Counted from the stretch's first letter, positions 7,521-17,458 are shown. The stretch: DNA of 64,000 bases from an uncultured Mucilaginibacter sp. (GCA_903863845.1 CAIPDP010000082.1:1-64000); one strand, 5' to 3'. A program made the numbers and translations. The notes: generated by a model not told the origin, from the sequence alone.

Positions 7521-9092
7521 ATGAAAAAGCACTTCAATTTCATTATTTGTGCCCTGTTATCAGCAGCTGCCTTTGGATTTTCCTTTATAAATGCCAACGG
7601 ACCTCTTACATCTTTAACGATTGCCCGTACCGAAGCAGGCCTCGTTTTAGGCATCAAAAATAAAACCGGCGACATAACAGTATTTAAGGGTATCCCCTTC
7701 GCTGCTCCGCCGGTGGGCGATCTTCGCTGGAAAGCACCTCAGCCTGTAAAACATTGGACGGGTGTAAAAAAATGTGACGCCTTCGGTCCAAGTCCAATGC
7801 AAGCCAAACCAACTCCATTCATGGTTTACACTTCTGAATTCCTGATACCGGAAAAGCCGATCAGTGAAGACTGTTTGTACCTCAACGTATGGACTGGTGC
7901 AAAAAGTAAAGCCGAAAGGCGCCCTGTTTTTGTTTGGATTTACGGAGGTGGTTTTACCAGCGGTGGAAGTGCATGCCCTATATATGATGGTGAGGCCCTG
8001 GCCAAAAAAGGTGTGATCTTTGTGTCGATCAACTATCGGGTGGGGGTATTCGGTTTTTTTGCTCACCCTGAATTAACAAAGGAATCCAATGGCAAGGCTT
8101 CGGGTAATTATGGCCTGCTCGACCAGATCGCAGCTTTGCAATGGGTAAAAAAAAATATAGCTGCTTTTGGCGGCGACCCGAACAGGGTAACTATTGCCGG
8201 GCAATCGGCAGGGTCAATGAGTGTTAATGCTTTGGTAGCATCGCCTTTAACCAAAGGGCTCTTCAGCGGTGCAATTTCCGAAAGCGGTTCATTTACCGTG
8301 AATAACCCAACATTGCCTGCAGTTTCGCTCGAAATAGCGGAAGCAGCAGGCCTAAAAGCTGCGGATAAAGTAGGCGCTAAATCAATCGCCGATCTGAGGG
8401 CTTTATCGTCTGAAGATGCGTTAAAGAAACTTAGCGGTAGATATGCTCCTGTTGTGGATGGTTATGTTTTACCTGAGCCGATACCAGCAATTTTTGCGCA
8501 TAACAAAGAGAACCATGTACCGGTAATAACCGGGTGGAATGGTGAGGAATTCGGTTCGGGGCCGGTAAAAAAGGAAGATTTCATAAAACAGGCCCAACAA
8601 CAATATGGTGCCGATGCAGATAAATTTTTAAGCTATTTTCCTGCAAAAACCGACGAGCAGGCTACTGTTTCGGCCGGAAAGCTTAGTCGTGATATGGTAT
8701 TCGCACTTTCAGGGTATAATTGGGCCAATATCCAAAGCGCCTATGCTGATGCCCCGATATACGTTTATAATTTCAACCGTAAAGTCCCGGCTTCGCCTGA
8801 TTTTGTAAAATATGGCGCTTTTCATACCGGCGAGGTTTGCTATGTGATGAATAACCTGAAATTTTTAAATAACCGACCTTTCGGGCCAATCGATCATCAG
8901 TTGGCTAATCTGGCATCTGATTACTGGGTAAACTTTGTTAAAACCGGGAACCCCAATGGTATGGGTTTACCAGCCTGGCCCAAATATACAGCCAGCGAAA
9001 ACCTGGTTAAGGTGTTTGATGCGGAATCGAAAAACGAAAAGTTAGTTGATAAAGATGCTTTGGATTTTCTATTGTCGAAGCTGGGGGAATAA
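7521..9092 (+). CDS. Type-B carboxylesterase (para-nitrobenzyl esterase family)
   Basis: Secreted alpha/beta hydrolase of 523 aa from the ATG at 7521, with a signal peptide ending near residues 24-26 (SFINANG). It carries the family hallmarks FKGIPFAAPPVGDLRW, EDCLYLNVW, the oxyanion-hole motif WIYGGGFTSGG, and the nucleophile elbow GQSAGS with S229. The acid is probably the Glu in WNGEEFG and the His is in GAFHTGEVCY. It hydrolyses carboxylic esters; the natural substrate is not evident. The track start at 7470 adds 17 residues before a typical MKKHFN signal start and is disfavoured. Confidence 0.92.
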   Translation: MKKHFNFIICALLSAAAFGFSFINANGPLTSLTIARTEAGLVLGIKNKTGDITVFKGIPFAAPPVGDLRWKAPQPVKHWTGVKKCDAFGPSPMQAKPTPFMVYTSEFLIPEKPISEDCLYLNVWTGAKSKAERRPVFVWIYGGGFTSGGSACPIYDGEALAKKGVIFVSINYRVGVFGFFAHPELTKESNGKASGNYGLLDQIAALQWVKKNIAAFGGDPNRVTIAGQSAGSMSVNALVASPLTKGLFSGAISESGSFTVNNPTLPAVSLEIAEAAGLKAADKVGAKSIADLRALSSEDALKKLSGRYAPVVDGYVLPEPIPAIFAHNKENHVPVITGWNGEEFGSGPVKKEDFIKQAQQQYGADADKFLSYFPAKTDEQATVSAGKLSRDMVFALSGYNWANIQSAYADAPIYVYNFNRKVPASPDFVKYGAFHTGEVCYVMNNLKFLNNRPFGPIDHQLANLASDYWVNFVKTGNPNGMGLPAWPKYTASENLVKVFDAESKNEKLVDKDALDFLLSKLGE

Positions 9093-9109
9093 ATAAGCCT
9101 TTAAAACAT

Positions 9110-9117
9110 TACTTTTG
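9110..9117 (+). promoter_or_regulatory. -7 box for selU-selD
   Basis: TACTTTTG matches TAnnTTTG and sits 23 bp before the selU start codon. No clear -33 TTG at the right spacing. Confidence 0.45.
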
Positions 9118-9140
9118 TCAGGGCTTAGAATAGCCCGGAC

Positions 9141-10190
9141 ATGATTAGAAATCTCCCGATCGAAAGCTTTATCCAATTGGATACTTCCATCCCCATAGTG
9201 GATGTGCGCACTCCTGCTGAATTTGAAAAAGGACACATCGTTGGGGCCTTCAATAACCCTTTATTTACCAATGAAGAACGGGTGCAGGTAGGCACCACCT
9301 ATAAGCAACAAGGCCGCGAACAGGCTATTTTGCTTGGATTCGATCTGACAGGTTCCAAATGGTCGGGCTTTATTAAACAGGCATTGGAATTATCGCCGCA
9401 AAAGAAAATTGCGCTGCATTGCTGGCGTGGCGGTATGCGCAGCGGAGCTATGGCATGGGCGCTTAACCTGTATGGTTTTGAGGTTTATCTATTGGAAGGG
9501 GGCTATAAACAATACCGCCGATGGGTAATGGACCAATTTAATGTAGCACGCAATATTCTGATCCTTGGAGGCATGACCGGTTCGGGAAAGACACAGGTTT
9601 TGCACCGTCTAAAGGACCGCGGAGAGCAGGTGATCGACCTGGAAGATCTGGCACAGCACCAGGGCTCCTCCTACGGCACAATGAATAAACTGATTCAACC
9701 CAGTCAGGAACAGTTTGAGAATGAGTTGGCTGCCTGTTTGTATGCAACAGACCCGGAACATCATACCTGGATTGAAGATGAAAGCATTACGATAGGAAAG
9801 AGATTTATTCCGAAAGGGCTTTGGGAGCAAATGAGGGCGGCTACCATATTCAATATCAAGGTTCCACTGGAAAGTAGGATTGAATTTTTGGTTGAAGAAT
9901 ATGGCAGTTTGGATAAAGATTTCCTGATTGAATGCACAAACCGAATTTGGAAACGCCTGGGGCCTGAACAAACTAAAAACACCCTATTAGCCATCAACGA
10001 GGGCAGGATGGCCGATTTCATCAGGCAGGTGTTGGTATATTATGATAAAACTTATCGGACCGGCTTATCCAAACGTATAGCAGAAAATGTTCAGGAGCTG
10101 GATTGCGACGGAAACAACCCAAGTGAAAATGCTGAACTGCTATTAAACAGCTTGTCAAAATACCTCGCCAGGCCATTATTTACTGAATAA
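9141..10190 (+). CDS. mnmH (selU/ybbB): tRNA 2-selenouridine synthase
   Basis: Converts 2-thiouridine at the tRNA wobble position to 2-selenouridine through a geranylated intermediate, using selenophosphate. The N-terminal rhodanese domain (residues 1-130) has the active-site loop [11 protein letters not shown] with C94. A P-loop domain follows with Walker [10 protein letters not shown] at 143-151. The length of 349 aa is normal. The next gene, selD, makes selenophosphate and follows after 1 bp, so the pair forms an operon. No SelA/SelB genes are visible here, so only the selenouridine use of selenium is supported by this window. Confidence 0.95.
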   Translation: MIRNLPIESFIQLDTSIPIVDVRTPAEFEKGHIVGAFNNPLFTNEERVQVGTTYKQQGREQAILLGFDLTGSKWSGFIKQALELSPQKKIALHCWRGGMRSGAMAWALNLYGFEVYLLEGGYKQYRRWVMDQFNVARNILILGGMTGSGKTQVLHRLKDRGEQVIDLEDLAQHQGSSYGTMNKLIQPSQEQFENELAACLYATDPEHHTWIEDESITIGKRFIPKGLWEQMRAATIFNIKVPLESRIEFLVEEYGSLDKDFLIECTNRIWKRLGPEQTKNTLLAINEGRMADFIRQVLVYYDKTYRTGLSKRIAENVQELDCDGNNPSENAELLLNSLSKYLARPLFTE

Positions 10191-10191
10191 A

Positions 10192-11241
10192 ATGATACAG
10201 GAAGAAATAAAGCTAACCCAATATTCACATGGTGCCGGCTGCGGTTGCAAAATCAGCCCGGCTATTTTGGATAAAATACTTCATAGCCCAATCCAATACC
10301 AACCCGACGTAAAATTACTGGTGGGCAATGATAAACGCGACGATGCAGCAGTCTACGACCTTGGGAATGGAACTGCCCTGATATCAACAACTGATTTTTT
10401 TATGCCTATTGTTGATGATGCTTTTGATTTTGGCAGAGTCGCCTCTGCAAATGCGATCAGCGATGTATATGCGATGGGAGGGAAGCCGGTTCTGGCAATT
10501 GCTATTTTAGGCTGGCCTATTGATAAACTCCCCGCCGCAGCGGCTCAGAAAGTTCTGCAGGGCTCAAGAGCCATCTGCGCAGAGGCGGGTATAAGTCTTG
10601 CAGGCGGCCACAGCATTGATTGCCCTGAGCCGGTTTTCGGCCTGGCAGTTACCGGTTTGATAGACATTGCAAATCTAAAACAAAACTCTACCGCAACAGC
10701 TGGATGCCGGTTATATCTGACCAAATCTCTGGGCGTAGGCATCCTCACCACCGCACAAAAGAAAGGTATTTTACAACCCAAGCATGCCTCGATCGCTTTT
10801 GACAGTATGGTAAAATTGAATAGTATTGGCGAGCATTTAGGCATACTTGACTATGTAAAAGCCATGACCGATGTAACTGGTTTTGGTTTATTGGGCCACC
10901 TGGCGGAAATGTGCGAAGGCAGCCAACTAAACGCCATCATAGAATTTGACAAAGTGCCTGTGATCGGTGCAGTAGACTGGTATCTTGAGCAGGGCTGTAT
11001 TCCGGGCGGTACTGTCCGGAATTGGGCAAGTTATGGCGATAAGATACAATCATTAACCGAAACGCATAAGACTATTTTGGCCGACCCGCAAACCAGTGGG
11101 GGCTTATTAGTTGCCGTTGCCCATGGGCATGAGCACGAATTTGAAGGCATTTTGCGTGAGTATGGTATCCCGGAAGAAAATTGCAAAACTTTTGGCTGGC
11201 TCCAGGAAGCGGATGGTGGGAAATTGATCAGCGTAATATAA
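10192..11241 (+). CDS. selD: Selenide, water dikinase (selenophosphate synthetase)
   Basis: ATP-dependent synthesis of selenophosphate from selenide. The N-terminus [16 protein letters not shown] is nearly identical to the well-known E. coli enzyme, with catalytic C17 followed by G18, C19 and K20, so this is the Cys rather than the Sec form. AIRS-type ATP-binding features include [30 protein letters not shown] and the C-terminal [13 protein letters not shown]. It is translated right after selU and supplies its substrate. Confidence 0.95.
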   Translation: MIQEEIKLTQYSHGAGCGCKISPAILDKILHSPIQYQPDVKLLVGNDKRDDAAVYDLGNGTALISTTDFFMPIVDDAFDFGRVASANAISDVYAMGGKPVLAIAILGWPIDKLPAAAAQKVLQGSRAICAEAGISLAGGHSIDCPEPVFGLAVTGLIDIANLKQNSTATAGCRLYLTKSLGVGILTTAQKKGILQPKHASIAFDSMVKLNSIGEHLGILDYVKAMTDVTGFGLLGHLAEMCEGSQLNAIIEFDKVPVIGAVDWYLEQGCIPGGTVRNWASYGDKIQSLTETHKTILADPQTSGGLLVAVAHGHEHEFEGILREYGIPEENCKTFGWLQEADGGKLISVI

Positions 11242-11304
11242 GGAACCGCCAGAGGGTATAAATATTTGTGTAAAATTCAAAATCCTTTAGCTTATTAATT
11301 AAAT

Positions 11305-11312
11305 TAACTTTG
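11305..11312 (+). promoter_or_regulatory. -7 box before amidase gene
   Basis: TAACTTTG matches TAnnTTTG 26 bp before the start codon, followed by GCGCG. A weak TTTA lies about 20 bp upstream. Confidence 0.45.
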
Positions 11313-11338
11313 CGCGAACAACATCGAATAGCCGAGTT

Positions 11339-12193
11339 ATGGTCAATAATTATTTTTTACAAATACGCATAACATTCATCCTGCTTTTAATTATATCGAA
11401 CCTAAACCTGCCGGCAGTTGCTCAGCAAACCAATAAGAAGCATCATCACGTCGTTGAAAAAGCGGATACCCTGACAGCGCCAACTTTTCGTTTCCATACC
11501 GTTATCATCGATGCCGGTCACGGAGGAAAAGATCCAGGCGCGCATGGTGCGTATGCCAAAGAGAAGAACGTTGCTTTAGCGATCGCAAAGAAATTAAGGG
11601 ATGCATTAAAAGAACAGATACCCTCATTACATATTGTGATGACGCGTTCAACTGATAATTTTGTTGAGCTGCACCGCCGGGACGAGATCGCTGCTGAGAA
11701 TAAAGGCGACCTGTTCATATCCATCCACTGTAATTCGTCGCCGCAAAAAGTAAGTACTGATTATGGCGTACTGTTATTGGTATATGGCTATCACCGCAAA
11801 GAAGAGCAATTGGAAGCTATCCGCGAAAACTCTTCGGTATACCTTGAAAAAGACTATCAAAAAAAATACAGCGGCTATGGCGCAAACGATGCCGTAAATA
11901 CAATAATCTTAAGCGCATTTCAGCAGAAATTCCGCAAACAATGTATCCATTTCGCTGATATGGTTAATAAGGAGTTTAAAAATACGGATGGTCGTTATAG
12001 CCTTGGTGTAAGAGAGCAGGGTGTTTTGGTTCTACAACAAAGTGCCATGCCCGCAGTATTGGTCGAGACAGGCTATATCAACAACCCCAAAGATGAAGCC
12101 TACCTGACTTCACCCGAAGGGCAAGACGAGATTGTGCAGTCAATCACCCGGGCTGTAAAAAAATACAAGAAAGAATTAGAGGCTCAGCCCTGA
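11339..12193 (+). CDS. N-acetylmuramoyl-L-alanine amidase (Amidase_3)
   Basis: Cleaves the amide between MurNAc and the stem peptide in the periplasm during division or remodelling. The 284-aa protein has a signal peptide (cleavage near AVAQQ) and one Amidase_3 domain. The zinc ligands are visible in IDAGHGGKDPGA (His), EKNVALAIA (Glu) and ISIHCNSS (His), and the catalytic Glu is in AVLVETGYINN. It has no AMIN or LysM domain, so it is a minimal form. It is single, with its own promoter-like box. Confidence 0.92.
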   Translation: MVNNYFLQIRITFILLLIISNLNLPAVAQQTNKKHHHVVEKADTLTAPTFRFHTVIIDAGHGGKDPGAHGAYAKEKNVALAIAKKLRDALKEQIPSLHIVMTRSTDNFVELHRRDEIAAENKGDLFISIHCNSSPQKVSTDYGVLLLVYGYHRKEEQLEAIRENSSVYLEKDYQKKYSGYGANDAVNTIILSAFQQKFRKQCIHFADMVNKEFKNTDGRYSLGVREQGVLVLQQSAMPAVLVETGYINNPKDEAYLTSPEGQDEIVQSITRAVKKYKKELEAQP

Positions 12194-12288
12194 ATATTCC
12201 CCTGTTTATAAAATATCGCTTTATTTACCGTCGCAGGCATTGTTGTTGTTGATACTAAAATTTTAATTTTATATCAAATCATAAGCTG

Positions 12289-13392
12289 ATGGAAAATTTT
12301 CAATCATGGTCGCGGCGCGATTTCCTGCGTGCAGGAACTATTGGTGCGGGCGCAATAGCATTTGGTAATGCATTATCGGCATTCAGGCCCAATGCTGATA
12401 AAAAACTCGGCATTGCTCTGGTCGGATTGGGATACTATAGTTTCGGGCAATTAGCACCGGCATTACAGCACACTAATAATTGTTACCTGGCTGGAATCGT
12501 TACAGGTCACCCATCAAAAGCAGCTGCATGGAAAAAGCAATATAATCTGCCTGATAAAAACATTTATAACTATGAGAATTTCGATCAGATAAAAGATAAC
12601 CCTGATATAGATATCATATACGTTGTGCTGCCAGTTTCGATGCATAAAGAATATACTATCAGGGCTGCACAAGCAGGTAAACATGTCATCTGCGAAAAAC
12701 CTATGGCACTTAACGCAAAGGAATGCGAAGAAATGATCGCCGCCTGTAAAAAGGCCGGCAGGTTGCTTTCTATCGGTTATCGTTTACATTTTGAGCCCCA
12801 TAATTTAGAAGTCATGCGGCTGGGGCAGCAGCATGTTTATGGAAAAGTGACAGCGATCGATACCGGCAATGGTTTTAATTTTCAGGGGAATACCGACTCC
12901 TGGCGTCTAAAAAAAGCAATGTCAGGCGGTGGCGCGTTGATGGATATGGGTATTTATTCGATTCAGGGTTCGAGGTATACACTTGGACAGGAACCCGTTT
13001 CAGTAAAAGCCCGCCAGGAAAAAACCAGGCCCGACTTTTTCAAAGAAGTTGATGAAACGATATTCTGGGAGCTGGAATTTCCGGGAGGCTTTGTAAGCAC
13101 CGGAAAATCGAGCTACAATAATAACTGGGGTTACCTGCACGTGGAGGCTGAGCATGGAAAATTCGGTCTTGAGCCAGCTTATGGCTATGGCGAAATAGAA
13201 GGATACACTTCGGCTGGCCCGTTGAAATTACCGCAGGTTATTCACCAGGCTCTTCAAATGGATGACTTTGCTGACTGTGTCAGGCAAAACCGGCAATCGC
13301 GCGTACCTGGTGAAGAGGGCCTGAAAGATATGAAAGTGGTTGATGCTATCTACCGCAGTCTGGATTCGGGGAAAAGGGAATTGATCATTTGA
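12289..13392 (+). CDS. Gfo/Idh/MocA-family oxidoreductase, Tat-like leader
   Basis: NAD(P)-dependent sugar-type oxidoreductase of 367 aa. The N-terminus has a twin-arginine-like leader SRRDFLRAGTIGAGAIAFG, so the enzyme may be exported folded, as is common for this family in Bacteroidota. The Rossmann domain starts LGIALVGLGYYSFGQ, with the family signature VICEKPMAL near residue 140, and the C-terminal alpha/beta domain includes GGGALMDMGIYSIQ. The sugar substrate is unknown, and no PUL genes adjoin it. Confidence 0.9.
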   Translation: MENFQSWSRRDFLRAGTIGAGAIAFGNALSAFRPNADKKLGIALVGLGYYSFGQLAPALQHTNNCYLAGIVTGHPSKAAAWKKQYNLPDKNIYNYENFDQIKDNPDIDIIYVVLPVSMHKEYTIRAAQAGKHVICEKPMALNAKECEEMIAACKKAGRLLSIGYRLHFEPHNLEVMRLGQQHVYGKVTAIDTGNGFNFQGNTDSWRLKKAMSGGGALMDMGIYSIQGSRYTLGQEPVSVKARQEKTRPDFFKEVDETIFWELEFPGGFVSTGKSSYNNNWGYLHVEAEHGKFGLEPAYGYGEIEGYTSAGPLKLPQVIHQALQMDDFADCVRQNRQSRVPGEEGLKDMKVVDAIYRSLDSGKRELII

Positions 13393-13427
13393 TGCCTGTA
13401 TGCGATCAGGCTATAATTATTTTTTTG
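13393..13427 (+). terminator. Weak terminator after oxidoreductase gene
   Basis: The hairpin GCCTG-N8-CAGGC lies directly after the stop codon and is followed by TATAATTATTTTTTT. It overlaps the 3' end of the convergent DUF3347 gene. Confidence 0.4.
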
Positions 13428-13929
13428 CAACGGCAGCTTTCAGCGTTTCTTTGGTCTCTCCGCATTCGATCATTTGTTTACCCAGATAAGGATTTTTTAT
13501 CGTCGTTGATTCGCTGAGCCAGTATTGTTTTGCCATCGGGCAATATTGCTGGTACAAAGGTTGCTCATTTTGTTTAAAGGCTTTTAGCAATGCATAAAAA
13601 TTGTTTGAAAGTTTTCCAAAATGTTCGCGCTGGTGGCTGATGCTGGTTGATTCGCCAATATGCTCGCCATCAAAACGTAATTGCTCGCTGTACTTTTCCC
13701 AGGCAGATTTTTGATTCGACAAAAGCGCGGCAGCAGGTATGTTTTTAAGTGCATCTGTAAATTTTTTCGCGGCGACATTTGCGGCTTTACTATTGTCAGC
13801 AGCCAAAGCATTCTTTATTTCTAAATAGTTTTGCACTACCGCGTTAAAGGCTGTCTTAAAGTCAGTGGCTTTTGCAGTAAAAAAGGTAGCAATGAGCAGC
13901 AAAGCCATTATAAATTTTATCGCTTTCAT
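13417..13929 (-). CDS. DUF3347 periplasmic protein
   Basis: The 170-aa protein has a signal peptide (cleaved near FTAKA). The domain fits DUF3347: YLEIKNALAADNSKAAN, QREHFGKLSNNFYALLK, YQQYCPMAKQYWLSEST and KNPYLGKQMIECGE. DUF3347 often occurs at the C-terminus of CusB-like adaptors or as single periplasmic proteins near copper genes, and its CPMA and ECGE cysteines are candidate metal ligands. No copper gene is adjacent, so metal binding is only inferred. Confidence 0.85.
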   Translation of the reverse strand: MKAIKFIMALLLIATFFTAKATDFKTAFNAVVQNYLEIKNALAADNSKAANVAAKKFTDALKNIPAAALLSNQKSAWEKYSEQLRFDGEHIGESTSISHQREHFGKLSNNFYALLKAFKQNEQPLYQQYCPMAKQYWLSESTTIKNPYLGKQMIECGETKETLKAAVAKK

Positions 13930-14021
13930 AGGAAAATTTACTTTTTTGTAAAGATAGGCTTATCTGCAAAATGGGCAAACATAAATCCCACCGGCAAAAT
14001 AAATCTATTATTTTTGCCGAC

Positions 14022-14675
14022 ATGCAAACAATACCTGGCTCGCTAAGAAACAAATTCGACAGTATAATATTCGACCTGGATGGAACTTTATGGGACTCGA
14101 CCGGCAACGTAGCCCTGGCCTGGGAAAAGGCCCGTCAGCAGGTTGCGTTTGATGTTGAACCGATTACCCGCGAACGGGTACGCTCGATAACCGGAATGGC
14201 ATACGATATCATCTTCGAGGTATTGCTTCCGCATATGGATCTGCATCAACGAAATGAATTTAAGGCCGCCTGTGCTAAAAGCGAGATAGATACTTTAAAT
14301 GAGATTGGGGGCGATCTTTATCCGCAATTGGAGGAAACGATCAGGTACCTGTCTGAACGGTACAAACTTTATATTGTCAGCAATTGCCAGAGCGGCTATA
14401 TCGAAACCTTTTTAAGCCATTGTCCGGTTGCCGATCATTTTCTGGCTCACCAGTGTTATGGAACCAAAGGACAACCCAAAGCTGAAAATATCAAAGACAT
14501 TGTCAGGGATCATGGTTTGCAACGGCCTGTATATGTAGGTGATACCGTGGGCGATCGCGATTCAGCAACGAAGGCTGGTGTGCCCTTTATTTTTGCTTCC
14601 TATGGATTCGGTAAACTGGACGAGGGTTTTATTGCAGAAATTGATAACCTGGCAGGATTACAGGCTGTACTCTAA
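14022..14675 (+). CDS. HAD-family hydrolase (phosphoglycolate phosphatase-like)
   Basis: Haloacid dehalogenase-fold phosphatase of 217 aa from the ATG at 14022. Motif I is IIFDLDGTLWDST, motif II is LYIVSNCQSGY, the motif III Lys is in GTKGQPKAENI, and motif IV is YVGDTVGDRDSATKAG. The alpha-helical cap after motif I suggests subclass C1 acting on a small phosphate ester. It resembles the HAD at 32315 closely across all motifs. The track start at 13971 adds 17 residues; motif I at residue 12-20 fits the shorter form better. Confidence 0.88.
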   Translation: MQTIPGSLRNKFDSIIFDLDGTLWDSTGNVALAWEKARQQVAFDVEPITRERVRSITGMAYDIIFEVLLPHMDLHQRNEFKAACAKSEIDTLNEIGGDLYPQLEETIRYLSERYKLYIVSNCQSGYIETFLSHCPVADHFLAHQCYGTKGQPKAENIKDIVRDHGLQRPVYVGDTVGDRDSATKAGVPFIFASYGFGKLDEGFIAEIDNLAGLQAVL

Positions 14676-14678
14676 GAA

Positions 14679-15335
14679 TTAACATTCCGAGATCACCGGG
14701 AATTGTTTCACATACAGATCCTTTTCGAGCACGTCGAGCATGAATCGGGCTGTATTTAAACGGCTGATCGTTAATCCGGGTTTGGGTTTGTTGGCCAGTG
14801 TCACCCGGATAGCTTTTTCTTTTTCTGAATTGGTCAGGCCAACCGGGCGAACAATGGTCCAATCGGTGTCTGAAGCTTTTAGCAGTTCTTCCTGTCGTTC
14901 GTGGTCGATATAGGGATAACGGATATTGCTATGATCGATTAGCCAGCGGAACCAGAAAGGAATGTCTTTTCTGGTTTCTGATACTCCCCATGCGGTTGTG
15001 ATCACTATTCTTTTTACACCACTGCCAACCATGGCTCTTAATATATTTTTTAGCGAATATGACATGAATTCGCGGCTGGTACGCAAGGCGGCCCAGGGAA
15101 AATCAGAGGTTCTTGAAATATTTAGTGCACTTATTACAGCATCACATTCTTTGATCGCATCGGCAACAATAAATTGGTTGAGCGGGGTTCCTTCAAAAAC
15201 CTTTAAAAGTTTAGGGTCTGTTTTTAAACGGTATTCATGACTAACCAATACATTTACCTGGTGACCGCGTTTTAAAGCTTCATTAACAAGTATCCGTCCT
15301 AATCTTCCTGTTGGACCCAGTATGAGAATGCGCAT
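14679..15335 (-). CDS. NAD(P)-binding protein, NmrA/SDR-a5-like
   Basis: Atypical short-chain dehydrogenase of 218 aa. The N-terminal nucleotide-binding motif is MRILILGPTGRLGRILV, followed by GHQVNVLVSHEYRLK and later VKRIVITTAWGVSETR and WTIVRPVGLTN, all typical of NmrA-like or NAD(P)H-binding families. Such proteins act as reductases or redox sensors; the substrate is unknown. The start at 15335 puts the glycine motif at the usual position; the track start at 15383 adds 16 unlikely residues. It converges with the HAD gene, with 3 bp between stops. Confidence 0.85.
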   Translation of the reverse strand: MRILILGPTGRLGRILVNEALKRGHQVNVLVSHEYRLKTDPKLLKVFEGTPLNQFIVADAIKECDAVISALNISRTSDFPWAALRTSREFMSYSLKNILRAMVGSGVKRIVITTAWGVSETRKDIPFWFRWLIDHSNIRYPYIDHERQEELLKASDTDWTIVRPVGLTNSEKEKAIRVTLANKPKPGLTISRLNTARFMLDVLEKDLYVKQFPVISEC

Positions 15336-15437
15336 TATGAGGCTTAGTTTCTTGCAATAATAATCATTAGTCGAGATATTCAACTAAATTGATTATTTAT
15401 TAACAATGTATGATGAGGTAGAAGTCAAAAGGTTCTA

Positions 15438-16658
15438 TTAACCTGCAGCCAGCAGGGGATTTTTTACTTCTTTATCAAAATTTTCCATCATCAATACAGC
15501 TGCTCCGATCAACTCTGCATCAAATCCGAGTTCCGAGATCAGCAATTCGGTGCTTTCAGCCAAACGGGGGATACAATATTTATGCAATGCTTGTTGAATA
15601 GGTGCCAGTAATATTTTTCCCGACCGGGCACCTCTTCCACTCAGTACTACAGTCTTTGGGTTCATTATATGGATCAGGATAGCTATTGCTTTGCCTATTT
15701 TATATCCGGCATCGCTGAGCAATTCAATCGCAAACTGGTCGCCGTTGCCCGCAGCATCCATAATAGCTTCACCCAGTTCTTTTGATGGATAAGCATCCGA
15801 TGTTTTCAAACTGGTTACACGCCCGGTTTTGATACCTTCGATCGCTTTTTGGGCAACAACCATCATAGAAGCAGCTGTTTCAAGGCAACCGCGTTTCCCA
15901 CAGGCACATAATGCATCGTCTTCAGAAAGCGGTATGTGGCTAAATTCACCTGCAAGGCCATTATGGCCACGATATATCTCCCCTTTTACGATCATGCCCA
16001 GGCCAATTCCCCAACCCAGATTCACAACCATTACATCTTTTTGCGATTTAGCGATCCCGAATTTTTGTTCGGCCAATGCGATCAGGCTTGAGTCGTTATC
16101 GATGTAAGTTGCAAGACCGGTTTCATCGCTAAGATATTGGGTAAGGCTCTTATTGCCAGGATGCAGATAGGTGTAATTTATTCCTTCTACCACATTTACA
16201 AAACCTGGCATACCGATCCCTATTCCGGCTATCCGTTCTTTTGAAACAGGTGCCTTGGCTATGTAACGGTTGATGTTGTTTACGAGTACTGTTAAGGCAC
16301 CCGGATTGTTTTGTAATTGCAGATCTATTGATATCGATTCGGCGATAGGGTTATTAAAAAGGTCAAGTAACTGAATTCGGGTCGATAATTGGTCCATAGC
16401 AATAGCCAGGATATAGATCGCATCAGCTTTAATAGAATAAAGCAACGGACGGCGGCCGCCGCTTGACGGGGCATAACCCTGTTCGACAACAAATCCTTCG
16501 TCAATTAATTCGTTGATCGCCTTGGCAATTGAAGGGATGCTTTTATCAAAAAGATCACTCAATTCAGCACATGACATGGCCTTATCAAAATAAAGTCTTT
16601 TGATGATCATGTTCTTCAATTGCGAGCCCTTTATTGCGCTCTTCGGTTTAATTTCCAT
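15438..16658 (-). CDS. ROK-family transcriptional regulator
   Basis: The 406-aa protein has an N-terminal winged helix-turn-helix (about residues 10-75, MSCAELSDLFDKSIPSIAKAINELIDEGFV) joined to a ROK sugar-kinase-like domain. ROK features are GIGIGMPGFVN, DNDSSLIALAEQKFG and the zinc motif CACGKRGCLETAAS. NagC/Mlc-type ROK proteins repress sugar genes and respond to a sugar or sugar phosphate. The regulated genes are not evident here. Confidence 0.9.
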   Translation of the reverse strand: MEIKPKSAIKGSQLKNMIIKRLYFDKAMSCAELSDLFDKSIPSIAKAINELIDEGFVVEQGYAPSSGGRRPLLYSIKADAIYILAIAMDQLSTRIQLLDLFNNPIAESISIDLQLQNNPGALTVLVNNINRYIAKAPVSKERIAGIGIGMPGFVNVVEGINYTYLHPGNKSLTQYLSDETGLATYIDNDSSLIALAEQKFGIAKSQKDVMVVNLGWGIGLGMIVKGEIYRGHNGLAGEFSHIPLSEDDALCACGKRGCLETAASMMVVAQKAIEGIKTGRVTSLKTSDAYPSKELGEAIMDAAGNGDQFAIELLSDAGYKIGKAIAILIHIMNPKTVVLSGRGARSGKILLAPIQQALHKYCIPRLAESTELLISELGFDAELIGAAVLMMENFDKEVKNPLLAAG

Positions 16659-16797
16659 CCCGGTTCAAATGGTTTGACAAAACAGCTGAATGTGCTGCCG
16701 TCACTTTTTAAATTATTTATAAAAGTAATAAATAGCTAACAAAGTACAAGTGATTTGTTCGAACTAGCGTTTAAATGGGAAGCAGGCACTTTAATGC

Positions 16798-16830
16798 AAA
16801 AAAAAAGCGATACCCGAAGGCATCGCTTTT
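16798..16830 (-). terminator. Terminator after YceI gene
   Basis: On the minus strand the GCGATGCC / GGTATCGC stem with a TTCG tetraloop is followed by nine T residues. T residues also follow on the plus side, so it may work in both directions. Confidence 0.85.
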
Positions 16831-16848
16831 TAGTTATTTTATAATTGC

Positions 16849-17424
16849 TTAGTTCGCTTTAGCAAATTCGCCTGAAGCCTTAAAAGTAACTTCGTCGCTC
16901 AACATTGGTGAACCAAATTTGCTGCCAAAATTGAAATCAGAGCGTTTGATAGTACCGGTGATCTGGAAACCAGCATCCGGTGCTTTGCTCATAGGATTGG
17001 TGATAGTGCCGCGATACCACAGCTCGACAGTAATTGGTTTTGTAACGCCAGCCAGAGTTAAGTTACCGGTGAGGGTAAAATGCCCGGCGCTGGTTGGGGT
17101 GATAGAAGTGCTGGTGAAATTTACGGTTGGGTTTTTAGCAATATCAAAAAAATCAGGGCTTTTGATATGATTGTCCCGGGCGTCAACACCGGTAGTCACT
17201 GAAGCCGTTTTTGCGATGAAAGTGAATTTTGCGTCACTGAAATCAGGCTTTGAAGCAGTGATCGTTGCGTCAAATTCTTTGAATGTTCCGTCTACATCCG
17301 ATACCGCAAGGTGGGTAATAGTAAAGGTTAAATGTGAATGTGCCTTGTCAACATTCCAGCTTGACTGTGCAAAAGTGGCTGTGCTAAATAGCGCTACTGC
17401 AACTAATAATAATACTTTTTTCAT
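16849..17424 (-). CDS. YceI-family periplasmic lipocalin-like protein
   Basis: The 191-aa protein has a signal peptide cleaved near ATFAQ. The YceI fold shows in SSWNVDKAHSHLTFTITHLAVSDVDGTFKEFDATI, NPTVNFTSTSI, LTGNLTLAGVTKPITVELWY and KRSDFNFGSKFG. These proteins form a beta-barrel that binds isoprenoid-type lipids and are often stress-induced. It is a single gene with its own promoter and a strong terminator. Confidence 0.93.
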   Translation of the reverse strand: MKKVLLLVAVALFSTATFAQSSWNVDKAHSHLTFTITHLAVSDVDGTFKEFDATITASKPDFSDAKFTFIAKTASVTTGVDARDNHIKSPDFFDIAKNPTVNFTSTSITPTSAGHFTLTGNLTLAGVTKPITVELWYRGTITNPMSKAPDAGFQITGTIKRSDFNFGSKFGSPMLSDEVTFKASGEFAKAN

Positions 17425-17458
17425 TTTTTGTTTTTAGTGGTGATTATAAACTTGTCAG

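Noticed and set aside
9141-10190. Simple rhodanese sulfurtransferase
   Set aside because: The P-loop domain and the selD neighbour identify tRNA 2-selenouridine synthase instead.
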